Of a DNA stretch of 64,000 bases, positions 1 to 8,748 are shown in pieces. Where the stretch lies: positions 1-64,000 of the forward strand of contig NZ_LELA01000080.1 in assembly GCF_001677955.1 (NCBI RefSeq), written 5' to 3'. How positions within the stretch are numbered: the stretch's first letter is position 1; each line of letters begins with the position of its first letter. The notes beneath the pieces were generated by a model. It was given only the letters and a program-made list of their open reading frames with translations, did not search any database and was not told the origin of the DNA. Origin of the DNA: Chryseobacterium sp. BGARF1. Lineage in GTDB: Bacteria; Bacteroidota; Bacteroidia; Flavobacteriales; Weeksellaceae. Made by a program: the position numbers and the translations under genes.

Positions 1-60
1 TCTGCTCATCTTTATGTTTTTTATAAAGATAAAACTTTTGAGAGAGAGTTTGTAAAATAA
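1..60 (+). CDS. C-terminal tail of a gene entering from the left (partial)
   Basis: Frame 1 is open from the window edge for 19 codons (ending ...REFVK) and stops with TAA at 58-60, just before a hairpin. The fragment is too short to name a family. It would converge on the minus-strand genes that follow. A chance open frame of this length is possible, so the call is weak. Confidence 0.35.
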   Translation, partial: SAHLYVFYKDKTFEREFVK

Positions 61-88
61 AAAGCCACACGATACAATCGTGCGGCAG
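53..88 (-). terminator. Hairpin terminator of the toxin/immunity-like operon
   Basis: Read on the minus strand, GCCGCACGAT-TGT-ATCGTGTGGC forms a 10-bp stem with one G-T pair, followed by a T-rich run (TTTTTATTTT). It lies 14 bases after the stop of the gene at 102-524. A degenerate copy of the same sequence occurs at 669-689. Confidence 0.7.
68..88. repeat. 21-bp direct repeat, copy 1
   Basis: The 21 bases starting CACGATACAATCGTG are repeated at 669-689 with one mismatch. The two copies bracket the 43-residue ORF and the 140-residue gene. Copy 1 is also the stem of the terminator. Confidence 0.7.
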
Positions 89-101
89 TGGGAATCTATT
101 C

Positions 102-524
102 TTATGGTCTTATATACCGAGTCGTATACTTAGGGTTAATTATATAATTCTTTTCTACAAAATGGTAAATTTCTTGAATATCTTTTTTATCTAGAGAAGA
201 GTTAAATTTTATATGCTTATCTTCAAATACGAAAATTTTCTTTAACTCAGGTAAATATTTAAATACCAATAAATATTCTCCTGTTATTTCTTCTATAGTT
301 TGTTGATCCATGAAATCCTCATAAATAACATATTTTTCTAAGTTAGTAATTGAAAAATGATGTTTTGGGTCTATCCAAAGCAATAATTCTCCCAATCTAC
401 TTAATAGAACTTTTTTATTAACTTTTTCATAAGCTTTTTTTAAATAAATATCACCTTCCTTAATTTCTTTTGTGTTTAAAAAAGCTATTATTTCTAATAA
501 TATTTTTTTTGTAATTGTATTCAT
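102..524 (-). CDS. Hypothetical protein, possible orphan immunity protein
   Basis: A 140-residue protein with no signal peptide or membrane segment, rich in Lys, Ile and Asp/Glu. I do not recognise a family. It is the last gene of a minus-strand series starting with a polymorphic-toxin-like protein, starts 6 bases after a 43-residue ORF, and is followed by a strong hairpin. Size, acidic-to-neutral composition and position after a toxin gene fit an immunity protein of a displaced toxin cassette, but this is inferred from context only. Confidence 0.6.
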   Translation of the reverse strand: MNTITKKILLEIIAFLNTKEIKEGDIYLKKAYEKVNKKVLLSRLGELLLWIDPKHHFSITNLEKYVIYEDFMDQQTIEEITGEYLLVFKYLPELKKIFVFEDKHIKFNSSLDKKDIQEIYHFVEKNYIINPKYTTRYIRP

Positions 525-530
525 GGTACT

Positions 531-662
531 TTATTTATATTTTTTTAAAATAAAACTAATCATTTCCGAAACTGAAGAAAAATCTAACTTTTGTTTGGCT
601 GCTTGTTGAAATTCTCGCTCTACAATCCTTGCTCTTAATTCTATCGCTTGAATATCTATCAT
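531..662 (-). CDS. 43-residue ORF, possible remnant of a displaced toxin tip
   Basis: An ATG at 662 opens 43 codons (starting MIDIQAIELR, ending FILKKYK) and ends 6 bases before the ATG of the next gene, so the two are probably cotranscribed. The frame continues upstream of the ATG through the degenerate repeat at 669-689 to a stop near 700. It could be a real small protein or the C-terminal stub of a lost toxin whose immunity gene is 102-524. No family is recognised. Confidence 0.45.
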   Translation of the reverse strand: MIDIQAIELRARIVEREFQQAAKQKLDFSSVSEMISFILKKYK

Positions 663-668
663 TTTATT

Positions 669-689
669 CACGATACAATCTTGCGGCAG
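669..689. repeat. 21-bp direct repeat, copy 2 (decayed terminator)
   Basis: This matches 68-88 except for one base, which breaks one stem pair; the outer part of the hairpin and the T-run are also missing here. It sits about 90 bases after the immunity-like gene at 777-1346, the same kind of place copy 1 occupies after 102-524. Confidence 0.65.
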
Positions 690-776
690 CTGGGTTTCAA
701 CTTATTTATAATAACAATCGTAAGTTCAGCACTTAAATATAAAATTAAGAAACCACCCGAAGGTGGTTGAGATTTA

Positions 777-1346
777 TCAATAATAAGCAATCCATTTCTG
801 GGGATTTGTTGTTAATTTAAATTTCAAAGGAGTTATCTCTATTTCGGAAATTGCAGAATCTTTCACTTTATAAACAGTAGAATTGGAGGTATGTGAAATA
901 CTAAAATCTTTGCCTTGCAATGTGTTTTTTACAACTGTATTAAATGTTTGTGGCTCAAAAAATTCCAACTCCAATTCTTTCATATATCTTGCATTTCCTA
1001 TACCTTTTATCCCTTTATCAATATGCATAATTAAGTATTTAATATCTTTACGAGCCATTTTTTTTGATGGTTGATAATAGTCATATTGGCCTAGATGATC
1101 TGGATATTTTCCATTTCCTATCCCTGTTTTAGTGTCATAAAAACATGTTTTAAAAAATTTCTGCTGTGGATATTTTTCTTTATATCCTTCTATAATTAAT
1201 TTTATAACATCTTTAAGAGCTGTAGTTTTCATTTTTCTATCAAACTCCCATTCTTGTTCGTCATATACTTCCATATTGGGGTCTGTCCAGTCTAATCCCT
1301 GTGTTTCCTGATAATATAAAAATTCTAAATTTATTTTTGGTTCCAT
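777..1346 (-). CDS. Hypothetical protein, candidate immunity partner of the 879-residue toxin
   Basis: A 189-residue soluble protein with an acidic, aromatic-rich N-terminus (starting MEPKINLEFLYYQ) and a mixed alpha/beta-looking remainder. There is no signal peptide or membrane helix. It starts 12 bases downstream of the stop of the polymorphic-toxin-like gene and is surely in the same transcript. That position is the usual one for the cognate immunity gene. The family is not recognised, so the role is inferred from synteny. Confidence 0.6.
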   Translation of the reverse strand: MEPKINLEFLYYQETQGLDWTDPNMEVYDEQEWEFDRKMKTTALKDVIKLIIEGYKEKYPQQKFFKTCFYDTKTGIGNGKYPDHLGQYDYYQPSKKMARKDIKYLIMHIDKGIKGIGNARYMKELELEFFEPQTFNTVVKNTLQGKDFSISHTSNSTVYKVKDSAISEIEITPLKFKLTTNPQKWIAYY

Positions 1347-1358
1347 TTTACTATTTTT

Positions 1359-3998
1359 TTAATGTACATAATGTGTGTAAGTTATTTTATCTTTTATTAA
1401 ATCAAAAATTTCATTAAACATTCTTGCATCTATCTTTTCGGTATTTCCCACAGAAAATTTATACATCATAGTATAATCTTTTTCTATTCTTTTGATATTT
1501 TTAAGGATAAGATCTAGATCATCTTCATAGTTAATGAATTTTGCATTTTCACCGTTTAAAATTTTACCATTTTTTAAACTAAATACACTTCCATCTGGTT
1601 TCACAGCCCTTATCTCAGTCAGTTTATTACTTAGAAAAAACTTTAAATCAGCAATACTCAATCCTGAACCATTTGGATGATTGTGTGTGACTATACAATT
1701 TTCTAGTTTTTCTATAATTCTGTTTGGCCAAATAATCTGATCAGGAAGATTAGAAGTATGGTAGTCTTTATATTTTGTTCTTTTGCTATAGACTCCTCCC
1801 CACTCATGCTCTTTATTTTTGAATAAATCTTCATAATTTTTAATGTCTTCTGGTGCTTTGTCCAGAGCTTTACTTACTCTTTTTGCTAATTTTGAGCTGT
1901 AATCACCTCCTTCTTTAACTAATCTACTTATTTCTTTTTTTATTGCATTTTTCTCTGCTTCATTCAACTTTCTTCTCTTCCCATTTTCTTCAACAACAGC
2001 TTCATCAAGTTGCTTTTCAAGCCTAGCGATATCATCTTCCTTTCCTACAAGCTTAGTAGCGGAACGTTTAAGACCATTTCTAATTGCAAGGGTAAGTTCT
2101 CCACTCAAAGATAACATTTCTATCCAAAATAAATACTCTATAAACGATCTTCCAAGAGCTGATTCTTCTGCATTTGCCAATTTTAGTATAATATTGGCAA
2201 CAGAACTTGTGATTGCTGCTGTAGCACCTATTCCACGAGCAATAGCTAAAGCACTGATAACTTCGGCTGCTGCTAATCCGGATAGAGTTCCAGAACTTAA
2301 AGCAATTACTCCGATGTCAAGTGCGTATTCTCCAGATTTTATTACGTTACTCCAAAACTGTTTATTAGAATTCGCAAATAGCATAAATGCGGGAACAATG
2401 ATATCCAATTTTATAGCCGTCTCCTGATTTTGATTATCTGTATCTGTATTTTTAATTTCTACGGGATAGAAGGGATGATAATAATAATACGCAATAATTT
2501 CTTCATCATCCTTATAAACTCCAGCTTTTGGATGTACTTTAGTGACTTTTTTAGTTTTTCCCGTATCAAATTTAAAACGTAAGAATCTCTCGTCTTTGTT
2601 GTCTGGATTTTCTTCAAAACTTGCCGAAAGATTGCTGAAAAAGAATCCCGCTAATTTTTCGGAATGATAAGGCAAATGCTTAGGCCCGTTAGTAGAAGCA
2701 AATTTGGAGTTGGTTTTTGAGCTAGAATCTACAAAACTTGTTTTCCTCCATGCTTTATTTACTATGTCAGCAAACTCTATAAAATTATCCCCATGTATTC
2801 TTTTATAAAAGAACTCTAAAAGCATCTGTGAATTATTATCCTCACTTATATTCTTACTCAGTTTTTCTATAAGCAAAACAGCATTCTTTTCTGTTGATGC
2901 TAATACTTTCAATATTTTAAGGAAGATGTCTTCTTCTTTAGAATAAGGCTTATTTGTAAAACTATCATTAGCAATTGCTTTCTCAAAAAATGTCCATAAG
3001 AATCCTTCAGGAAGCATATAGAATAGACTTTCTGGTAAATAGTATAAAGCCTGCAATGCATCATAATACGAAAATGTCGATTTACTTTCTAAATTTCTTA
3101 TCAAAGGAAGAACGACAATTTCATAGTACTGATTAAGAAAAGTTTTTCTTTTACCAATAGTAAAATTTTCTGTCTGACTAAAAATAGTATCATTAAAATA
3201 AGACATAAAAGCTTCCAAGCTGTTGAACATTAACGTAACTACGGGAATGTTTTCGTCAGAAAAATGATTTCTATTCTGATAAAAAGGAACAATTTTTCTG
3301 TCATCTTTCTTATATAGATTATAATAAGCAAAATATTTTCCCATTGATTCTTTTATAACAGGAATTATATCAATGACTTGTGTTATTCTTATTTGTGTGA
3401 CAGATACATCACTATCAGAAATTTGCTTTGTAAAAGGATCTCCTTCCGGATCATTATTTGGAATAAGAAGACTGACAAAATCATATACCCAAGTTTTGTG
3501 AGTCTTATAACTGTAGCTCAAAGTTTCTTGATGACTGAAATCTTCAAAAAAATCAGAATGTGGATCATATCGTATACTTTCCGGAAAAATCTGTACATTT
3601 TTTATCAAAAACATATCAAAAACAACACAATTTTTTACTGTATCATAGAAGTAAATCTCGGCAGGGAAATCTTCTAAAGAAACTGCATACAGATCTAGCG
3701 GTGTAATATTTGTATTGATTTGTTCAGTAGCTAAATTAAAATATGTCCCTGCATTTGTTTTTACATAAAATTCTTTGCCTGAAGAATTATTTAATATAAA
3801 AACCTCGGTTGCTGCAAAATTTTGGAAAATATCTCGTAAAAGCTTCAGACCATTGTAATCCTGAGTATTTATTTCATAATCTTCTTTTGTTTCCAGTATG
3901 GTTAATGTTCTTCTATTGTTTTCTGAATTTATTTTATTTGCTTCTTCTGATCTTCTATTAAGTTTAAAAAATTCAACAATATTTTTAAAATCACTCAT
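1359..3998 (-). CDS. Polymorphic-toxin-like protein with JAB/MPN-like C-terminal domain
   Basis: An 879-residue protein without signal peptide. Residues 1 to about 550 form a long soluble region I do not recognise. About 565-650 is hydrophobic and Gly/Ala-rich, as in the membrane or packing segment of large effectors. A charged coiled-coil linker follows, then a C-terminal domain of about 150 residues carrying HNHP-N-G-x3-S-x2-D with a Glu upstream (EHEWGG). This resembles the zinc-binding E...HxHP...S..D signature of RadC/JAB-type metallopeptidases, also found at toxin tips. The gene overlaps the preceding nucleotidyltransferase gene by 8 bases and is followed by a small immunity-like gene. 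A conserved trunk with a variable tip plus immunity gene is the polymorphic-toxin layout. Enzyme activity is inferred from the motif only. Confidence 0.6.
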   Translation of the reverse strand: MSDFKNIVEFFKLNRRSEEANKINSENNRRTLTILETKEDYEINTQDYNGLKLLRDIFQNFAATEVFILNNSSGKEFYVKTNAGTYFNLATEQINTNITPLDLYAVSLEDFPAEIYFYDTVKNCVVFDMFLIKNVQIFPESIRYDPHSDFFEDFSHQETLSYSYKTHKTWVYDFVSLLIPNNDPEGDPFTKQISDSDVSVTQIRITQVIDIIPVIKESMGKYFAYYNLYKKDDRKIVPFYQNRNHFSDENIPVVTLMFNSLEAFMSYFNDTIFSQTENFTIGKRKTFLNQYYEIVVLPLIRNLESKSTFSYYDALQALYYLPESLFYMLPEGFLWTFFEKAIANDSFTNKPYSKEEDIFLKILKVLASTEKNAVLLIEKLSKNISEDNNSQMLLEFFYKRIHGDNFIEFADIVNKAWRKTSFVDSSSKTNSKFASTNGPKHLPYHSEKLAGFFFSNLSASFEENPDNKDERFLRFKFDTGKTKKVTKVHPKAGVYKDDEEIIAYYYYHPFYPVEIKNTDTDNQNQETAIKLDIIVPAFMLFANSNKQFWSNVIKSGEYALDIGVIALSSGTLSGLAAAEVISALAIARGIGATAAITSSVANIILKLANAEESALGRSFIEYLFWIEMLSLSGELTLAIRNGLKRSATKLVGKEDDIARLEKQLDEAVVEENGKRRKLNEAEKNAIKKEISRLVKEGGDYSSKLAKRVSKALDKAPEDIKNYEDLFKNKEHEWGGVYSKRTKYKDYHTSNLPDQIIWPNRIIEKLENCIVTHNHPNGSGLSIADLKFFLSNKLTEIRAVKPDGSVFSLKNGKILNGENAKFINYEDDLDLILKNIKRIEKDYTMMYKFSVGNTEKIDARMFNEIFDLIKDKITYTHYVH

Positions 3999-4353
3999 TT
4001 TCTGTGTTTTTATCCATTAAATATTCCAATTCATTTATAGGGAAAATTTCTTTGGTGACTTTGTTTTGGCAAAACTTTTTTACCTGTTCTTCATCCAAGA
4101 CTAATAAATCTAAATGATAGTTTTCACTAACTAGAACTCCAGCATTTTTTACCTTACATCTTGCCTGTATCAGAATATCCCAATCTTTTCCTTCCAATTC
4201 GTTCCAGCGTTCCACAGAAAGCCTTCCTCTGCTGCCGAAAATGATAATTTTTTCAACCTCAGTAATGTCATTGATCTTGTCCTTTAAAGATGTGAGAATA
4301 TAAGGCAGCACTTTGTCGTGCTGCCAAATAGACTCAGGTTTTACCTGGCTCAT
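3991..4353 (-). CDS. Minimal nucleotidyltransferase-fold protein (MNT-like)
   Basis: 120 residues containing the polymerase-beta-type nucleotidyltransferase signature: FGSRGR at about 39-44, then DWD at 57-59, and a third acidic residue in HLDLLV at about 82. These would be the metal-binding Asp residues. Such small proteins adenylylate or uridylylate partner proteins or tRNA, often as antitoxins (MntA of HEPN/MNT systems) or as effectors. No HEPN partner is next to it. It starts 38 bases after the 1351-residue gene and its end overlaps the start of the 879-residue gene by 8 bases, so it is translationally linked to that toxin-like protein. It could modify or control it; that is inference. 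Confidence 0.65.
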   Translation of the reverse strand: MSQVKPESIWQHDKVLPYILTSLKDKINDITEVEKIIIFGSRGRLSVERWNELEGKDWDILIQARCKVKNAGVLVSENYHLDLLVLDEEQVKKFCQNKVTKEIFPINELEYLMDKNTENE

Positions 4354-4391
4354 TGTTACTTAATTAAAAATTAATAGTTAATAATTAAGAA

Positions 4392-7300
4392 TTACAGTAA
4401 GAATTTGCTTAAGGGAACTTTGTCTAAATATTCTGCTTGTGGAATAACCTGACCGTCTTTGTCTAGAATTCTTTCGCTACCGTATCTGCCATATTCTGGA
4501 GATGCAATTTTCAGACTGGAATTGTCTAAATCAACTGAGAATTTCAGCATATCATGACTGTCATCTCCACCAGGTTTTGTGAAAGAGAAATTTTTAATTT
4601 TACTTACATTGATTTTAAATGTAATTCCTCTTTCCATCGGGTAGCTTTCTAATCCTTCGATTTGGGAAAGTTCATTGGATAATGCTTTATATACAACAGC
4701 AAAAGAATCTGTTTGTTGCCATGTTGCGTCTCGGTCTATCGTAATGCTGTTTCCTAAACACAGATATTGTCTTGGAAAATAACCTTCTTTATCAGCTTCT
4801 CCAATATTTTGAACCGTGGTATCCATATTCTTAAAACTGATTTCCATCCATTTATCACCAGACTGGCCAATTTGATTGTTGTTCAGTGCAAAATTACTTC
4901 CGCACATTTCACCTAGCTGATCATCAAATTTTACTCCTGGTTCGCAGTTGCAAGGCAAAGCTTTTTCTACTCTCAAACCGATAGAATCTGCCTGAAGAAT
5001 AGTCAATGAAGTCGGGATTTTCTCTCTCCACGGTTCACCTTGTTTTTTACCTAATGCAGAGCGCATTTCGTCTACAATTGATAAGAATAATGGGTCGTCG
5101 ATTACAGGAACTTCGCCACCGTTCCAGATTTGTCCGGTTGCAAGGAAATGTCTTACGGCTTCTTCAAAGCCTGGTCTTACCGTAACAATTACTCTCGCCA
5201 TACCCGATTGCATAAATGCTCTGAATGTAGGGTCATTATCATCAAATTGGTACATTGCTGCCCATTTTTCTCTGTTACCCCAATAGTAAGGATAGAAATA
5301 GTAGCTCATGATATCCCATTCGAATGCCTGTTCCATAAACTTCACAAAAGCGGCATATTGGTCTAATTTTGCATCTACTTTAATGTCTGTATTTAAGAAA
5401 GTTTCTTCACCTAAAGAATATCCGTTGTTGTGATATTTACCTTTACCAAATGTTAATTCTAGATTTGTATTCTGAGTAATCATATAAGAGATACAGTTTC
5501 TTCTTAAAATTGTATTCTCAATTTTTCTGTAGAAACCTGGATTTGAGCCTTTGATTTGTACACCTAAAGCTTTTGCTTCTGCTAAAGCTTGGTTGTATTT
5601 ATCCATTTCTACTTGGTAAGCTTCGATAATTTTGTTGAAGGTGGATTGTAGCCAAGCATTTTTTGCTTCTGGAGTTAACTGGCATTTTACAGTAGTATTC
5701 ACATCAACAGCATGTGATGCTATGGTAGAGAATGATACTGGAATTGAAGGGTAGAAGTTTTTAACGCTAACTTCTGTACCATCCATAAATTCTCCACCTA
5801 TTCTTAAATAATGTCCTAAAGTATTTTCTCCACCTGATTGAATAAATCCTCTTGCCGCAATTGAAACATAGCCTTCTGGAACCTGAATTTCTGCGCTTCC
5901 TGCAATTGCTTCATCCCATTCTGAATCTCTTACAGAATCTCCCACTGTATTAGAAAACGCTTTACCAATATATAAAATATCTTCAGGCATTTTGTCTATT
6001 GCAACATTATATTTACCTGACCAAAACTTTAAAATTGTTTCACCAGTAAGACCATTTAACGACGTGAAATTTTCCATTTTATTAGTTAGAGATTCTCTTG
6101 GGTCAATGGGTTTTACTAATTTTTCAGCTTCATCAATCATTTTTATTCCTAAAGTATGAAGCTTGGCTGGTTCAGGAATCATAAACTCAAACATCATACG
6201 TTTACCGTAATTATAGATTTGGTTTTTTACGACTTTATCAACCCATCTATAAACTCCTACAACGTGGCTGCTTCCTTTGGTGTTATCGAAACCGTGTTTA
6301 TTATTTTCTTCGTATTCTTCTAAAACTTTATCAATACGCTCTTCTTTTACTTTGGTTACAATTCTGTCTAAAGCTCTTGCTGTGATATCTTTAGCTTCGG
6401 TAACTGCTTGTCGGTTACTTTCTTCTTTAGAGTTGTGAGTAGCATAACTTGCATTTGCACTTGCCCCAAAAGATACTTTTCCTATTCCCCAACTTGCAGT
6501 AACTCCTGCTTGTGCTGCAAAATCTTTAGATTCCTGCAAGATTTTAGATATCTCACTCTGCATTTCATACCTTTCGGTAGAAGTAGTGTCTGTCAATTTT
6601 TCTTTTTCAGATTCTGAAGACTTTGTGGTTTGAGATTCACTTCGTTTTAATCTTCTGGTAGAACGCTCCTTATATTCACGAGCCATAATGTTTTCGATGT
6701 GAGCAACATCTCCTTCTACATAACAATACGTACTTTGTTCTACTTTTAAATAATCTGCGACACCAATATTTTTCATTCCAAATCCTGAAGGGATAAAAGA
6801 AGATGTTTCAGAAGGATTATACGGCGGGTTCTCTGGATTTTCCGGTGTTTCCGGTTTTGGCGGATCGACAGGCATACATCCATCGGCTCCTCTGAAGGTA
6901 TATTGCTTAGTTATTCTGTCTAAATTATCCGGATCAATAACTAATTTAACATTGAAACGATAAGTGATCCCATCTTTTGATGTAAATTCTCCTTCTACAA
7001 CAAACTGTTCAACTCCAGAGGTTTTAGAAACTGGAATTCTAGGTACATCAAACAATAAGTAAGATCCTCCACCTAAAGAAGATAAACTCGTAGAGGAAAG
7101 TTCCGTATCTTTTACAAGTACCTTATATTTCGCTGAAGCGATTTCAATATTGCTACTTAAAGCTAAAAGTAAGCTCCATTCGGATGAATTCTGAGCATAA
7201 GTTTTTATGCTGAAAGGAATATATCCTGCTGTATATGAATTATTATTTACGGGTATTACAACACCTCCCACTGTAGCAGAAACCTGTTGATCAAGAACGG

Positions 7301-8447
7301 TATTATTCAATACTGTTTGCTGTAAAACCTGATTATTTTGAGTAATATAGTGGTTCAATTCTTCAAATGAAGTAATTTCAGCTAAAGAATCTATAATGGT
7401 AGTTGTTCCAAATAATCTATTTAAAGTGTTTTGGTCTTGTGACTTTAAGATTCTGCTTAATTGTGCTGCATCAATCTCAGGAATTTCAAATTGGAAATCA
7501 AATTCCGGTATTTCTACATCAGGAATTGTGATTTTCATGATCTCATCTTTGATGCGATGGAGCTCCGTATTTAGTTCACTGTTTGCATAGAATTTTTCTG
7601 GATCAGCGATGCTGAGTTGAGTCAGATAATTAATTCTGTTCTCTAGAATTAACTTTTTTCTATCCGCTTCAGCTGACTCTTTTCTAGCTGATTGAATAAT
7701 AGGTTTTACTTCTTTTTCATAGCTTGTATAAGCATTTTTGTATGCTTCATCATATTTTTTTTTGTATGTTTTTTCTAATTTTGACAAAGCATTTGTAAGA
7801 TTTTCGTTTTCTTTAAGACTTACAGAGGCTTCGGCCAATTTCATTGCTTTATTATCGAACATCACCCTCTGAGTAGATGAAGATGTTCCACTAGAACCTG
7901 TAGAAGATACTTTAAATAGTTCTTTTGGTAAAACTACTTTTGCTTTTTTCATCTCTTCAAAAGACTCTTCAGACAGATTATAATTTTCAAGAATATGTGC
8001 CAAATGGAGAAGCTGCATAATAAGTTCTTTCGCATAGAAATCTTTTTGGGTTACCACCTGATAAACGAGATTATCCCAAAGAACATGATCAACGGTTAAA
8101 GCTCCGAATGTTTTACAAAGTGCAATCTGCTTGTCAAATTCTTGTTTGGTAGCAGTGGATTTATTTCTTGCAACCCAAACCGCAAAATCGTAAAATTTAA
8201 GATAAAGAGTTTTTAGAGAGTCTTCAGAATGCACCGTGAGATTGATTGCCGAAGGTTTTCTTAAAATTAAGTTTAGGTTATTTGAAGAGTTTAGGTTAGA
8301 ATCAATTTTACTATCATCTTTAGCTTTTTTCCCTCTGAAAATAAATCTTTTTTCTTTATTTTTTGGATCAGATAATTCAGGGTTTCTCATTGCTGCAAAT
8401 CTGAATAGCGTTTGCGAAGAGTTATTTGTGTTTAAATTTGTTGACAT
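4392..8447 (-). CDS. 1351-residue cytoplasmic protein of unknown function, core of the putative regulon
   Basis: A very large protein with no signal peptide, so export by the usual routes is not indicated. An N-terminal region (about 1-200) is mostly helical with an all-charged stretch; about 205-300 is predicted coiled coil; about 370-520 looks beta-rich; about 525-560 is a Pro/Glu/Asn linker; about 565-780 contains a striking block (GMKNIGVADYLKV, VAHIENIMAREYKERSTRR, then a Ser/Glu/Lys-rich helical stretch and a Gly/Ala/Ser beta segment); the rest is mixed, with a VRPGFEEAV segment near 1160. I cannot assign a family with confidence. The gene has its own motif promoter at 8705-8742 with a leader of about 250 bases and is followed by the nucleotidyltransferase and toxin-like genes. 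It may be a structural carrier or a pore-forming/secreted particle protein; this is unproven. Confidence 0.75.
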   Translation of the reverse strand: MSTNLNTNNSSQTLFRFAAMRNPELSDPKNKEKRFIFRGKKAKDDSKIDSNLNSSNNLNLILRKPSAINLTVHSEDSLKTLYLKFYDFAVWVARNKSTATKQEFDKQIALCKTFGALTVDHVLWDNLVYQVVTQKDFYAKELIMQLLHLAHILENYNLSEESFEEMKKAKVVLPKELFKVSSTGSSGTSSSTQRVMFDNKAMKLAEASVSLKENENLTNALSKLEKTYKKKYDEAYKNAYTSYEKEVKPIIQSARKESAEADRKKLILENRINYLTQLSIADPEKFYANSELNTELHRIKDEIMKITIPDVEIPEFDFQFEIPEIDAAQLSRILKSQDQNTLNRLFGTTTIIDSLAEITSFEELNHYITQNNQVLQQTVLNNTVLDQQVSATVGGVVIPVNNNSYTAGYIPFSIKTYAQNSSEWSLLLALSSNIEIASAKYKVLVKDTELSSTSLSSLGGGSYLLFDVPRIPVSKTSGVEQFVVEGEFTSKDGITYRFNVKLVIDPDNLDRITKQYTFRGADGCMPVDPPKPETPENPENPPYNPSETSSFIPSGFGMKNIGVADYLKVEQSTYCYVEGDVAHIENIMAREYKERSTRRLKRSESQTTKSSESEKEKLTDTTSTERYEMQSEISKILQESKDFAAQAGVTASWGIGKVSFGASANASYATHNSKEESNRQAVTEAKDITARALDRIVTKVKEERIDKVLEEYEENNKHGFDNTKGSSHVVGVYRWVDKVVKNQIYNYGKRMMFEFMIPEPAKLHTLGIKMIDEAEKLVKPIDPRESLTNKMENFTSLNGLTGETILKFWSGKYNVAIDKMPEDILYIGKAFSNTVGDSVRDSEWDEAIAGSAEIQVPEGYVSIAARGFIQSGGENTLGHYLRIGGEFMDGTEVSVKNFYPSIPVSFSTIASHAVDVNTTVKCQLTPEAKNAWLQSTFNKIIEAYQVEMDKYNQALAEAKALGVQIKGSNPGFYRKIENTILRRNCISYMITQNTNLELTFGKGKYHNNGYSLGEETFLNTDIKVDAKLDQYAAFVKFMEQAFEWDIMSYYFYPYYWGNREKWAAMYQFDDNDPTFRAFMQSGMARVIVTVRPGFEEAVRHFLATGQIWNGGEVPVIDDPLFLSIVDEMRSALGKKQGEPWREKIPTSLTILQADSIGLRVEKALPCNCEPGVKFDDQLGEMCGSNFALNNNQIGQSGDKWMEISFKNMDTTVQNIGEADKEGYFPRQYLCLGNSITIDRDATWQQTDSFAVVYKALSNELSQIEGLESYPMERGITFKINVSKIKNFSFTKPGGDDSHDMLKFSVDLDNSSLKIASPEYGRYGSERILDKDGQVIPQAEYLDKVPLSKFLL

Positions 8448-8522
8448 TTTAAAATTGTTTTTTGTTTTTAAGATTAAATTTTTGAAGTCTCTTTTTATTA
8501 GATAACCTTCAGGTTTTTAGCC

Positions 8523-8585
8523 TTATTTTTTAAGGTGGTTTTCGGCAACGGATTTTCCACCTTTATTTTTAATAGGAAGATTCAT
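8523..8585 (-). CDS. 20-residue leader ORF upstream of the 1351-residue gene
   Basis: An ATG at 8585 opens a 20-codon frame (MNLPIKNKGGKS..., basic, ending LKK) closed by TAA at 8523. The sequence just before this ATG matches the sequence just before the ATG of the 62-residue gene at 8937, which supports real translation from a shared leader. The stop lies 75 bases before the 1351-residue gene, so a regulatory upstream ORF is possible. It could also be chance. Confidence 0.4.
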   Translation of the reverse strand: MNLPIKNKGGKSVAENHLKK

Positions 8586-8656
8586 TTTGTGTTTTTAATT
8601 GTTGATTTTTAGACATATTTCGGGCTGTTCAACATTTTGAGGATGTTAAATTCTAA
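8586..8656. repeat. Duplicated 5' leader, copy A
   Basis: This stretch matches 8938-9011 in order and spacing of blocks (TGTGTTTTTAATTGTTG, then ACATATTT with AGGCTGTTCA-like sequence, then GTTGAATTC/GTTAAATTC). Both copies lie between the motif promoter and the first ATG, so promoter plus leader were duplicated as a unit. Confidence 0.65.
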
Positions 8657-8704
8657 GACTTTTTCGTGAAAATTGATAGGGAAAATTGTGTCTAGTTAGT
8701 ACAT

Positions 8705-8742
8705 TAAATTTAAGATGTTACAACGACAGAACTTGACGTATT
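8705..8742 (-). promoter_or_regulatory. Motif promoter of the 1351-residue gene
   Basis: On the minus strand AATACGTCAAGTTCTGTCGT (8723-8742) is followed after exactly 10 bases by TAAATTTA (8705-8712), a TAnnTTTG-like -7 box. The same arrangement recurs at 9064-9101, 10245-10282 and 10828-10865. Expected transcription start is near 8698, which gives a leader of about 250 bases. Confidence 0.65.
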
Positions 8743-8748
8743 TGAAAA

